From the NCBI GenBank assembly GCA_001839685.1, contig MLAK01001059.1, forward strand, positions 1 to 35,700: a stretch of 35,700 nucleotides of DNA, read 5' to 3'. Position numbers and translations under genes: made by a program. Positions 30,301 through 35,700 of this stretch are shown one piece after another (position 1 is the first letter of the stretch; each line of letters starts with the position of its first letter). The notes below the pieces were generated by a model. That model saw only the letters and a program-made list of their open reading frames with translations, made no database searches and was not told the DNA's origin. The stretch is from Tritrichomonas foetus. Lineage: Eukaryota; Parabasalia; Tritrichomonadida; Tritrichomonadidae.

Positions 30301-30667
30301 TTGGATAACAACACCAGTTGTATCAATGCCAGATAAACAGCTTAATGAGGCTCCAGAAGAAGGAGTTTACATTTCTGGACTTCCTTTAGAAGGAGCTAAA
30401 TGGGACATTGCTCGACAATATTTAGTTGAATGTGGTGTGAAAGAGCTTACAAATTTTTTGCCTGTGATGCATCTTCAGCCAACACAAAAAACGAATATTT
30501 ATGACATGAAAGTTACTTATGAATGTCCTGTTTATAGAACACAGAATAGAGGAACAGGTGCTTTAGATTTACAAAACTATGTCTTGAGCTTATTTTTGCC
30601 AACTCCAAGACAAGAACCCGATCATTGGATCCTTCGATCCGTTGCGGCATTTATTACTACAGAATAA
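18377..30667 (+). CDS. Axonemal dynein heavy chain, single-headed inner-arm type (DNAH1-like)
   Basis: A 4096-residue motor of the flagellar inner arm, uninterrupted. Tail: about 1-1400; the segment around 190-270 (WERCFVVDFNNDTRMYTIEW... RFNIRFDMENPDKF) resembles DNAH1, my best guess for the class. AAA1: intact Walker A GPAGTGKT (1435-1442) and Walker B CFDEFNRI (D1487, E1488). AAA2: altered Walker A GNSMSMKS (1717-1724), Walker B region IVVDGPVD. AAA3: Walker A reduced to GPESLKT (2086-2092) and Walker B FFLDSLN (D2152, S2153), so ATP use here is doubtful. AAA4: GVKSSGRKS (2430-2438). Stalk coiled coils at about 2657-2777 and 2894-2970 enclose the microtubule-binding domain. The C-terminus has GVYISGLPLEGAKWD and YECPVYRT, as in axonemal dyneins. 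An in-frame TAA lies six codons before the ATG. The stop TAA overlaps TAAA. Confidence 0.96.
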   Translation: MSAGGRFSRGKSRLIERESVIRDKKAINKRIGRINPEDTVKIPIIGEWDVGEQVPTNPYEQRSVTTLKNVRPFPKSVPLTDNQIQRILEKPVTEPIEEPHVNPKQIIDAPMKVKLPQVLKAPAVYEPRICFPEGTATTDLSSILRAKHRAPARPLPPLHERDNELGESEFLPLEYFDDIALSEYTNDELMKNPHGVSKYTSNGETTWERCFVVDFNNDTRMYTIEWEANHKRKRVPRFNIRFDMENPDKFNIRVEAAKKARILYQASVRFDARLALMPIDNLPGIPDDSMQRIHNRSGQPTGKYAEMLEEMENEIKYDYKALSNKMEYIYELEHNPLIPNRDEFMLLKKDHRLLVPNFGLAFIPHYDFKEVLNQVQSRHLFANQYIQEGVYHIWKIFQNSNHIIFLNKGFNKILTLEDFVTRQYQHLNDTTKQVKESIQTTIEKVITNTKKNQPKDPINNSRNNEMFQKMAVLTSRMLHTVLLEIVHQTLLNYGKLFTRYLDESNDEEPQFYIDVYFRDMTKLEFIPPTETFEDQLLSLLQQLETSVADLPVIKVTKVKIDTSAVSFEDCINAIKTRREQLAKEFKLLFNRLEAFLDDNRYIEKVMVLDPISYSADFDPDGERSLDEYRDQISHFQQTLNKVISELKASYNIGLFRVSCKTFKDTAINHIRCLIYNFLAKMKNLMMNSIMDLHNEYDEIALELKRIPTTPEDLHEMKKYLDYVTESEPGRVKRMEKTKERFKFLEEYQFDLDNEDFSYRFDTLQMPNKITSMLDEADKVLANERIRMIRELRANQRHLENETLITSEQLNAFIIKYTDLDLTLEASDVVNELAQKLQKLKADQDKYNSHEVLFEFDPVNCRILTKLFEEFTPLHALWNLAKEWTIIYDQWMMTPFPQVKTDAMNTFIQTSSKKLVKLKKDLVNQRVIVDKVVTPLFNQVEQFKQKMPLLIKLRHPGIKAQHWEQISDITEFTVKPSMDVSLQEFLDYNLDQWFEKISGIAGIAAQEYTIEASIDQMDIELQTIKFVTVQYKDSGHFILQQIDDLMSIMDDQIVTTQSLLTSPFIGPVKDRATERLDFLKTSHKTLDAWIVCQRNFLYLQPIFTGTSIQQKLHKEATDWQTINKMWGSIMTLTHNHPDFLNVMHRDQLFNQLQTCNKLLEGIVKGLNEYLETKRLCFPRFFFLSNEELISILSHTRDFDKIQESMPKLFEYVNSISVTDDVEIVSMSDANGEEVKLTSPVDGNTFEIEEWLISFEEEMKNTLKESIRDALTSHSTKKKEIWIKDFPAQAILIANQILWTQQVMNTFKGQKIRALKSLSNKYVEQLNMLTTLVRQSPNKLMRQVISCLLIAEVHNRDIINFLIKSDVIESSDFKWQQQLRYYWEDETVIARSINNNYEYSYEYAGNSARLVITPLTDRCYQTLLAAFKQNLSGAPSGPAGTGKTETVRDCAKALGRACVVYNCSENVTPEQMSQFFAGLSSAGSWSCFDEFNRINIEVLSVIAQQVRTIQSALSAHAEMFVIDHRNIKLNMNAAICITMNPGYAGRTELPDNLKALFRPCAMMIPDYGFICEILLFSGGFQSASELSVKLVALFQLCQTQLSNQHHYDWGLRAMKSILERASIVKRINSDLEEPILLLNSVYECTAARLVSSDIPLFQGILKDVFPESAVNKPIDDNLIEKLTTVLSRDLEVMPLQETINKSIEFYETQNLRHGIMLVGNSMSMKSTAWKSIELALNLDQETRQVYSMHLNPKSITLDELYGSFNPATSEWKDGILSSLIRECSFSEEDCLKLIVVDGPVDSTWIESMNSLLDDNKVLCLPNNERIQFGSKVKMVFEVGDLIHASPATVSRCGMIFFDQGSLPWTALADSWAEKTSKINQTIATYLRDLMNHYIPPMIQFITNDVKMAIDVNPNFAVKNFLTLLDCYVPISRKLESEKVEGTNETRIVDKLQHNIYFSGFSGSDNNNIPLFDGEQLCVVFERAFTFCLVWAFGGILPDEARNTFDRFFKDQCEIHQSKCPFPPRLTVFDYYADLSRFSWIVWSDGISNMNFTGEFPLYQQMIPTAESASALFLSRLLIHYGKNVLVFGPESLKTLTSFTLMNTTLDSSLFDMHYLPLSSCSTPNYITRYMRSFMHKKSGKYGPLPEKKLVFFLDSLNSIKPEEYGSQPALELLRQLNDYNGWYHIKNMEFIRVADTNVYGMMGQPGGGCFQISDRLMRHYFMLHVPKYKQPTLQIIMNSLMVQHFSKYIQPARDMIKTVCSATLDIFELINKHMLPVPSKMHYVFGLRNLIRIIRGMLLTSAQFINSETQFMKSWFHEMNREFLDRFNSDKDRTWFNLQMIEMFPKHFKVQWEVVNPDNFLMFNQFADGSQRYKEVTQKPDQVLQTCASILDQHNLDSTKELKITLFHEAVEHISSLVRVIGMEKGHMLLLGVKSSGRKSFARLSLHIAGADTYELAIKRGYSVNDWNDDLKNLLKQCGVQDVETGFIINDSQIVFEKQLEDIANLMSIGSVPQLFDNEEIDAIKQEIMQAELNVDIDMYKLFHERIQKNLHIIFVMSPYGQVFKDVMLYYTAIRSETVIDYYMPWSQNALESVAQASLTGGSIGSPDLVHSIVTVCVKIHKSVEEWSTKFFKETKRFTAVTPSRYFELLSTFHRKLVKKQLETAQQIRDYESGVDKIKSTRNQIEQMSIQLDKEIPLLEKTKNEVKTLLAELEVKKEEVEQMKVKVEEQSKSAEKEASLAQAANKIAQEQFELAQPLLQEAQEAVQRLDKDSLINIKKLHAPSAGMKETFEAICIMFGRQPRKVEVVPGIKEDDYWPEVISLLNDVQFVKNVTNFKIESVSKETINKLKKYVPMNKTLRQEKRKAALASFLAVGALYDWVCASFDYWFVYQDILPKKLAAEEAEKKVQESQKQLEDAQAQLTAIEEKLKDLVDNVDKMQNREKELIASVENTQIRLARAQKIMSGLSGETARWSECAENLRNSSIFILGDSILITGVLTYLGAFSPSYRSNIINQWKTFLAGEGIKFSSSFTIESSLGNEVTIRDWIINGLPNDQHSIENALIITQNEKSFPLLIDPQLSGTRWLRSIEGEKLVILNFDQTDFVPRLRSCVSTGLPVLIDNIGLKLDPSIEPILSHEISKIGGKLQIALGGELVAYNKNFRLYLSTKYPNPQYTPEVCSQLTLINFTTTMEGLTDLLLNNLLEVEREDLDKKRITIMESNSENIKKLKEIENEILKIVSNAGNDILDDDNAIQTLQTAQKTSASIEQQMSVSEKTEQQIQQFKSRYQAVAERAALLYFCVSDFGVIDPMYQFSLKWFVPLFRTAISECEHTNDHLQTILALHKSIAKEFYTSVSYSLFSRHKLLFSALMTFRILLSEKKITHSELAYFISPATTSDPNGISWMSEEDWKYIGALPELNNHFKNLVDHMHYNKVQWQKYIDSEEPEEMQFPYTGNISSFQRLLILRIFHLQRIREGLRKFIRDNLGEDFVKPPTLNLHKVFKDSDCLSPLVFIIMPGIDPQDEIMQVASSMGLDRYLKAYSLGRGQGAGAEELILDAADRGFWVLLQNCHLSLSWMPKLEQLITNLSPQSTHKRFRLCLVTMSSPEFPIGILYQGTKLIYEIPKGIRENVMRIYGQMDPDEYKLIDATSPERSMTFQLAFIHGIILERLQFGALGWNIPYEFNPSDYSIALKHLKMFLSESVPGSVPITALSYVIGELDYGGRVTDSWDRRTLIALFRKYFTEDGKGPKSRYPAPNFISPLEQVLKVIEGWPIQTMGTDVSLSENATTINSRNEALKIFSNLLEVQPTLILSTNEKVSEEQFSLSLIQNLLHEIPALFSLNDLKKRFDMKDTLNTILYHEVVSYNNLITVMKNSLDLMLSGLNGLIIIDDILEIFLKHIKGNKVPTEWLSASYPSILSLHSYMNDFKKRIEFITTWVRTGNPPVIFDLGAFFHPDEFLSGVLQIYSRKHNAPFDTLSWITTPVVSMPDKQLNEAPEEGVYISGLPLEGAKWDIARQYLVECGVKELTNFLPVMHLQPTQKTNIYDMKVTYECPVYRTQNRGTGALDLQNYVLSLFLPTPRQEPDHWILRSVAAFITTE
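22667..22690. other. GC-rich island over the dynein AAA1 Walker A
   Basis: 24 bases contain 20 G or C, within a gene whose codons otherwise strongly prefer A or T at third positions. They encode GAPSGPAG (residues 1431-1438) with GCC, GGG, CCC and GCG codons. GGCGCC, GGGCCC and CCGCGG palindromes lie within it. Confidence 0.85.
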
Positions 30668-30689
30668 ATATCTATATATATACCGTAAT

Positions 30690-31624
30690 CTAATGTCCTT
30701 TTCGATATTCTTTTTTCTCATCTTTAAGTTTTATTAGATCATCATTAATTGTCTTTAAATATGAAAGATCTGTTGAAGAAATAAAAAAAGGAATGAAAAT
30801 TTAATTAAATCAAGAAAAAAGTAATCTAAAGTTTTTTTTTAGAAAAGTTGATTTTTATGTGATTGAAAGTTTTTATAAAGTTCGAGAAATGAAGGACATG
30901 AAGATGGGTCATTTGATATTGCATAGTTTTATTTAAGTTCAATGATATTCGATATTTGGTCAGGAAATTCATTTTTTGCACCAGATAACATTTGCTAATA
31001 CTGTGCTTTGTGTTTTACCATTCATGTAAATGAAATATAGAAGAATTCCAAAGGAATAAATATCAACTTTGTTAGTATAATGTGTTTTATCTTCAAATTG
31101 TTCAGGAGACATATAAATAAATGTACCAATTGGTTGTATGTGTATTATCATTCGATAGTCCTGAAATGCCAAAATTACATAGTTGTACAATGTTCTCACA
31201 AACATGTTTAATATTTTCTTCCTATGAATAATTCCTTTTGAATGAATAAATGACATGCTTGAACAAATTTCGAGAATAATTCGAATTTTCTCGTTGTATG
31301 TTAATTTTTTAATATTTTTCTATTCATTATTGGTACAATATTCTAATAAAATCGACTGTGGATTAATTTCATCGACCATAACAAATACCATATGTCTTAT
31401 TAATATTTTGATGGAACTTTACACATTATTTCTTACTTGTTCATTAATCGTCGAACTTTTTCGATTTTTTTTCCTTGTCTATATGTTATATCTTCAGTAT
31501 TTTATTTTATAACAACTTCTGATGAATCTTCTTCTGATGATAGCGCAATTTGAAGAATTTTTACGGCTTAAAATTCTTCACGACTAATTTTCATTACTTT
31601 TGATTGCACTTCATGGTCAATCAT
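30690..31624 (-). pseudogene. Protein kinase pseudogene
   Basis: A complete kinase domain can be followed across three frames. N-lobe: ATG at 31624, KVMKISREEF, stop, AVKILQIALSS (VAIK-lysine region), stop. Hinge: DEINPQSILLEYCTNN, stop, then LTYNEKIRIILEICSSMSFI. Catalytic loop: HSKGIIHRKKILNM, where HRD has become HRK. Activation segment in a shifted frame: IVQLCNFGISGLSNDN (31176-31168 encode NFG instead of DFG). Then back to PIGTFIYMSPEQFEDK and KVDIYSFGILLYFI. C-lobe in another frame: GAKNEFPDQISNIIELK and NDPSSCPSFLELYKNFQ. A final coding-like tail SSTDLSYLKTINDDLIKLKD ends at 30690. Multiple stops, frameshifts and loss of catalytic residues show it is dead. It resembles the large trichomonad tyrosine-kinase-like family. 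Confidence 0.85.
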
Positions 31625-31704
31625 TTTTATTAATAAAAAGAAATAGATAGATAAATACATGAAATGTTTATAAAATACAGATATATTTAAAGAAAAAAAT
31701 TAGC

Positions 31705-34700
31705 TCATTCAAGTTCTTGGATTCGTTTTTCAACATTTTCTTTAAGAGCTGGAAACTTTTCTTTGATTTCATTGAGTAATGCTTTGATTTGATCCTTTTC
31801 CTCGTCTTGCCAGTCCAATTTAGATTTCACAAACGTTTCAGCAAACTTCTCCCCAAATTCCGAAATAATCAAATTTTTGCATTTAAAGATGAGATTTTGC
31901 TTATCATCTATTAATTCGAAAATTTCTCGAAATTCATAACAAATGAGTTTTTTCATGACATCTTCTCCTTTTTCGTATAATTCGAATAAGAACTCAATTG
32001 TTTGGTCAGAATTAGGCTGTGGTAATGGGAAAGTGGAAGCTAAAGCATCAAGCATTCTTTGTGTTGTAAAATGAACAAATTTGTCATTCTTATAAAAAGT
32101 TGCAGCATGTCTAATGAAGTCCAAATATTCTAAATAAGGAACAACTTCCAATCTATTTTTGAAACTTTTTAAAATATTGCCGAATAAGCGACCAAACTGA
32201 GAAACAACTGCACAATTGATATTTTCAATCTTAGAAATTTTTTTATCGGAAATATTTCGTAATGATGTTAAGATTTTATGATGAAGTTCATCATCTTTAC
32301 TTTGAATTACTTCAGTTGAGCTACAAATACAGTCATAAAATTGAAATGATGCAATAATGGTATCGTTCACATCACAATTAATTATAATTGCTTCATTTTT
32401 TTGTAAATAAATGTCAAAATTATAATTGTGACCAACTTCTTTCCAAAATGTCACCATAAAATGACAAATTTCGTATAATATTGGTTGAATAATGGATATT
32501 GATTTTTGATTATTAGAATCAAATCGATTAATAATACTTTCAAAGCCACGATTAAGGAAATAATCGATAGTTTTTCGAGAAATTATCGAAAAATAAGAAT
32601 TTAAATAAGTGAAAAATGTTTTCACTGAGCATAATGCAACATCTGTTCGATCGTCGAAAAACATATCACTTATTTTGAATAAGAAGTGAGTCCAATTATC
32701 ATCATTTTTTTCCATATTGGTCACAAGATTCCAAACAAGATCAAAAGAGCTCAATGAAATGTTTATATCCTTGGTTTGTTGAGAAAACTTGAAAACTAAT
32801 TCTAAGCATGGCCTCACGAATTTAGGATCTGCAATATGAATAAATTCACTACATACAACATTAAAAAGTGAAAAAGCTGCTGTTAAAAGTTCACCGTCAT
32901 AAATTTCAGGATCTAAAATCTCAAAGAGAAATGGAAATCCGGTTTTTAACTCTTGTGAATTTTCAGCAAAAACGTTTCTTAATTCCTTTAAAACAAGAAT
33001 TTTCTTATCAACTGTAACAGATTTTGTAGATTTTAGAATTTTTGCACCTAGTTCTAATAATTGCCATTCGGTTTGACTCACAAATGCTTTTAATATTAAA
33101 TCAATAAATAATTCAAAGATTTTATCATCAATTTTTGAATTCTTTCCGATTTCTTGATCGAAAAAGTGGTCCAAAATCGGCCAAAGAACATCAAATCGAT
33201 CAATATTTGAAATTAAAAAGTCGTTAATAAAAGTATGAGGAAATGGACGAATTAGAACTAATGATGAAAGAACTTTTTGAGTAGTTTCATTATCAAATTT
33301 TTTAGCAAATGAAGGTGATAAATCAACATCTTCTTCAGAAACCGCAAAAAGCGAAGCAAAAAGAATCGTCCAATTTTCTTCACAAATTTTTGGACAATAT
33401 GAAGCAATTTTATTCAATGTTCGATCCCATCGTGATTTCTTTTCATTAATATGAAATATTTGGCGGTTATTTGCTGTCATGTTTTGAGAATCACATAAAG
33501 AATCAAAATTAATCAATTTTTCAAAATTATCAAATTTAATTTGTGATATTTTCAAAAAAGATAAGAAATTCTTAGAAACCATATCAAATGAACCCATTGA
33601 TGAATACTTCAATGCATAGAAATAAAGATCCACTAAATCATGACCAACATATTGAAACAATTCCATAAACTTTGAATCATTTTCTGATTCACTTGTTGTG
33701 TTATTATTTTGTTCTTTCAGCGAAATTGAATCCCTTTTTGATTTTTGGTAAGATTCAAAAGCAGAAGCGAAAGCATTTATCACACAAAAAGTAATTTCAA
33801 ATGGACTATAAAAGATGAAAGAATTATTTCCTTGATTTTCAGCTAAAGCGCGACTAAATGATTTTAATTTCAAGGTGAATTCCATTTCTTCTTGTGGAAC
33901 AAAATTCAAATCAAAGTTATCATGAATTCGTTTGAACAAGTGAACAAAAGTTTTCAATCCATCTTCATTTACAAAAATGTGAGTGACTAATTTAAAACTC
34001 TCAATATTTCCTGATTTCCTTGGGAGGAAGATTGAATAAAACAAGAAAAGTGAACTGAAAACATCGTTTTTCCAATTTTCTAAAAACTCTGAAAAAATTG
34101 ACAGGCATAAGGAATAGTGTGAAGAATAACAACTATTCACAAATGCAGAAATAAATGGTAAACTTTGGGTATCTTCCATTGATTGAATAACAGTTGATTC
34201 AAAAACCGAACCAAGTTGTGGACATTCTTGGAATAGAGTTGGATAATCATTTAAAATCATTTCTAAAACATCAAAAATTAATTTCGTTGGAACTTTTTGG
34301 CATGTCAGAAACCTCATTTTTTGGTTTACCGAAATACAACTTAAGTCATTAAAAATTAAAAACAGAATAAAATAAAGAGGTTTTTCAAACATTTCCGAAT
34401 TCATTCCAAAAATATCAGTGCAAATTGATAAAAACTCGGGAGGAACTTCTTTTTTTGCTTTGGAAATTGCATCAATTAAAATATCAAGCATGCTTTGAAA
34501 AGCTGCATATGAAACACCAGAGATGTTGCTATCATTGCTCGCCATTAATTGTAAGACAATTGAAAAATAAGATTGAACAACCGTGACATCAGGAAAATTC
34601 TCTAAAATTGAAGTTTGAAGGAACTGCGATAAATTCTGAACAGTTTTCCATTCAATACAATCAATTCTGAGAAGTAAAGATGATGTTAGCGATGATAAAG

Positions 34701-34950
34701 CGGATTTTGAAAAACAATGAGAAATGATGCACTCGCAGATGACAGGAACGATTGATTTGGATTGTTTTTCATATTTCGCAAACAAAGTAGTCAAACATGT
34801 CATCACTGGATTATCGATTTTTGTTATTGGCAAATTTAAAGCGGATATTGAATCGATTGCTTCTTGGCATAAAACGCGAAGTTCTTTAGGTGTTCGAATA
34901 CCAGTTAATTTCTGAAGTTCGTCCTTGAGAAGATAAAGTTGCTCTGTCAT
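31705..34950 (-). CDS. MON2: MON2 homologue (large Arf-GEF-related HEAT scaffold)
   Basis: 1081 residues from the first ATG at 34950; the frame continues upstream to 35151 without an ATG, passing a TTG at 35016. It is an all-helical HEAT-like protein without Sec7 catalytic domain. The N-terminus (LTGIRTPKELRVLCQEAIDS, then YFSIVLQLMASNDSNISGVS at about 150) fits the DCB region. A segment near residues 690-740, including FVRPCLELVFKFS and INISLSSFDLVWNL, matches the order and spacing of the MON2 core (compare LNISLTSIGLLWN of animal MON2). MON2 works with the flippase/Dopey module at the trans-Golgi and endosomes in membrane traffic. The protein is shorter than animal MON2 (~1700). The assignment rests on a few conserved segments; the exact N-terminus is uncertain. 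Confidence 0.75.
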   Translation of the reverse strand: MTEQLYLLKDELQKLTGIRTPKELRVLCQEAIDSISALNLPITKIDNPVMTCLTTLFAKYEKQSKSIVPVICECIISHCFSKSALSSLTSSLLLRIDCIEWKTVQNLSQFLQTSILENFPDVTVVQSYFSIVLQLMASNDSNISGVSYAAFQSMLDILIDAISKAKKEVPPEFLSICTDIFGMNSEMFEKPLYFILFLIFNDLSCISVNQKMRFLTCQKVPTKLIFDVLEMILNDYPTLFQECPQLGSVFESTVIQSMEDTQSLPFISAFVNSCYSSHYSLCLSIFSEFLENWKNDVFSSLFLFYSIFLPRKSGNIESFKLVTHIFVNEDGLKTFVHLFKRIHDNFDLNFVPQEEMEFTLKLKSFSRALAENQGNNSFIFYSPFEITFCVINAFASAFESYQKSKRDSISLKEQNNNTTSESENDSKFMELFQYVGHDLVDLYFYALKYSSMGSFDMVSKNFLSFLKISQIKFDNFEKLINFDSLCDSQNMTANNRQIFHINEKKSRWDRTLNKIASYCPKICEENWTILFASLFAVSEEDVDLSPSFAKKFDNETTQKVLSSLVLIRPFPHTFINDFLISNIDRFDVLWPILDHFFDQEIGKNSKIDDKIFELFIDLILKAFVSQTEWQLLELGAKILKSTKSVTVDKKILVLKELRNVFAENSQELKTGFPFLFEILDPEIYDGELLTAAFSLFNVVCSEFIHIADPKFVRPCLELVFKFSQQTKDINISLSSFDLVWNLVTNMEKNDDNWTHFLFKISDMFFDDRTDVALCSVKTFFTYLNSYFSIISRKTIDYFLNRGFESIINRFDSNNQKSISIIQPILYEICHFMVTFWKEVGHNYNFDIYLQKNEAIIINCDVNDTIIASFQFYDCICSSTEVIQSKDDELHHKILTSLRNISDKKISKIENINCAVVSQFGRLFGNILKSFKNRLEVVPYLEYLDFIRHAATFYKNDKFVHFTTQRMLDALASTFPLPQPNSDQTIEFLFELYEKGEDVMKKLICYEFREIFELIDDKQNLIFKCKNLIISEFGEKFAETFVKSKLDWQDEEKDQIKALLNEIKEKFPALKENVEKRIQELE

Positions 34951-35499
34951 TTGATCGTTCAAACGGTCGCTATATAAATATGTATTCTCAAAAAGTTTGG
35001 TAGGAGCATGTATCAATTGAATTTTTAAAGTAATAAAATCTATGATTTCAAAGAAATTCTGAATTTCAGAGAATTTGATGTGATGCTCACAATTTTTTGG
35101 GAAACAAGTTTGTTTTTTATTTTTATCAGCAATTGATGCTCCTATTTGAAATTATATTCAGGCAATATCCATTTAATTCTGAAATAGATAAATATGATCA
35201 CGTATATATGAGAAATTAGAGGGTTTGGTGAACCTGGATTTTTCTAACTGTGTAATATTTGACTATGTCTGTTTGATTGAGTAAAGCTTTTCTTGCCATT
35301 CGGTTTATCTATTGATGGAAAGTGTCAACATCTATACCCCAGATTTCTAATATTGTGGTATATAAGCGATAAAAATGATCAGGTCATCTAAAACAACCGT
35401 TCACTTCACACAATTTATATTTGTATCAGAAAAAGTTAACATTAAGTGAAATGTCAGAAATTATAAGTAAAAAAAAATTGGCACGAAATTTAATTATAT
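34951..35499. other. Region upstream of MON2
   Basis: The MON2 frame stays open for 67 codons upstream of its first ATG (34951-35151). That part reads like protein (SIADKNKKQTCFPKNCEHH, then IKFSEIQNFFEIIDF) but has no ATG. From 35155 to 35499 I see only AT-rich DNA with no recognised feature, and no Inr-like element before 34950. Confidence 0.4.
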
Positions 35500-35700
35500 C
35501 TATTTTCCTCCCTCGCCATAATTAACTTTTTGTGTACTTTTGAGATTGGCATAAATTTTNCGCGGGAAAATTACTTCTCTCAATTTCTCCTTGACAAAGC
35601 TTGCAGGGGATTCTAATTCTGGCTCAGAGTTAAAATCCGTTCCGACCTGCATGTAATGAAGGGGAGTTTTTGAAGAGAGGTCACGGTTTTGGTTGCACCA
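35500..35700 (-). CDS. 3' end of an unknown gene cut by the window edge
   Basis: A minus-strand frame open from the window edge to a TAG at 35500-35502 (66 residues seen). It includes NRDLSSKTPLHYMQVGTDF, then SFVKEKLREVIFP, and ends QKVNYGEGGK. Its right two thirds are clearly richer in G and C than the rest of the window. I recognise no family; KTPLHYM recalls an ankyrin repeat but is too short to call. One ambiguous base (n) at 35560 falls inside one codon and may mark a low-quality or collapsed region. It could belong to a mobile element or a recently acquired gene; this is not established. Confidence 0.5.
   Translation of the reverse strand, partial: WCNQNRDLSSKTPLHYMQVGTDFNSEPELESPASFVKEKLREVIFPXKIYANLKSTQKVNYGEGGK
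35560..35560. other. Ambiguous base
   Basis: A single n in the sequence, flanked by ataaatttt and cgcgggaaaa. It marks unresolved sequence exactly where composition changes from AT-rich to GC-richer, which may be an assembly join. Confidence 0.9.

Noticed and set aside
31255..31512. Hydrophobic 85-codon plus-strand frame
   Set aside because: It is antisense to the N-lobe of the kinase pseudogene; the hydrophobic look comes from antisense AT-rich codons.
1..35700. Trichomonad-type introns (ACTAACACACAG 3' signal)
   Set aside because: I did not find this signal on either strand by eye, and the main genes are single uninterrupted frames.

Overview
The window looks like nuclear DNA of a flagellated parabasalid protist, probably a trichomonad. 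It is strongly AT-rich, its genes appear intron-free, and several starts are preceded 15-31 nt upstream by a sequence fitting the trichomonad initiator element (TCA, pyrimidine, T/A). Some genes have a TAAA motif overlapping the stop codon, as in trichomonad mRNAs. The gene content fits: an intraflagellar transport subunit, an axonemal dynein heavy chain, a porin/Tom40-like beta-barrel (expected in the hydrogenosome), endomembrane trafficking factors and decayed transposase and kinase copies. I cannot name the species from sequence alone.

Layout, left to right. 1-382: GC-richer repeat-like edge, then AT-rich flank. 383-1249 (-): Tlg2/syntaxin-16 type Qa-SNARE. 1714-5271 (+): IFT122. 5908-7404 (+): armadillo-like protein. 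7854-8303 (-): small UBX-like protein, possibly the 3' part of a frame-disrupted gene reaching 8463. 8622-9566 (+): mitochondrial-type beta-barrel protein. 9604-9813 (-): doubtful 69-residue ORF. 10228-10893 (+): free-standing EMAPII-type tRNA-binding protein. About 11690-12420 (-): decayed CENP-B/pogo-type DDE transposase. 12632-16069 (-): 1145-residue Ser-rich, mostly disordered protein. 16467-17114 (-): BAR-domain protein. 17260-17724 (+): 154-residue orphan whose last codons are the first unit of a 21-bp tandem repeat that continues past the stop. 18029-18329 (-): short gene relic. 18377-30667 (+): 4096-residue inner-arm-type dynein heavy chain, best guess DNAH1-like. 30690-31624 (-): protein kinase pseudogene. 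31705-34950 (-): MON2. 35500-35700 (-): 3' end of an unknown, GC-richer gene cut by the window edge, with one ambiguous base at 35560.

The genes share cell functions more than operon-like organisation, which is expected in a eukaryote. IFT122 and the dynein serve the flagellum. Tlg2, MON2 and the BAR protein fit endosome/trans-Golgi membrane traffic. The beta-barrel belongs to the hydrogenosome outer membrane by inference. I found no RNA gene, no CRISPR array and no convincing intron. The unusual signals are the repeat that crosses a stop codon, a dynein whose AAA3 ATP site looks lost, a sharp GC-rich island exactly over the dynein AAA1 Walker A, several in-place decayed genes, and two GC-richer window edges that may be mobile DNA.
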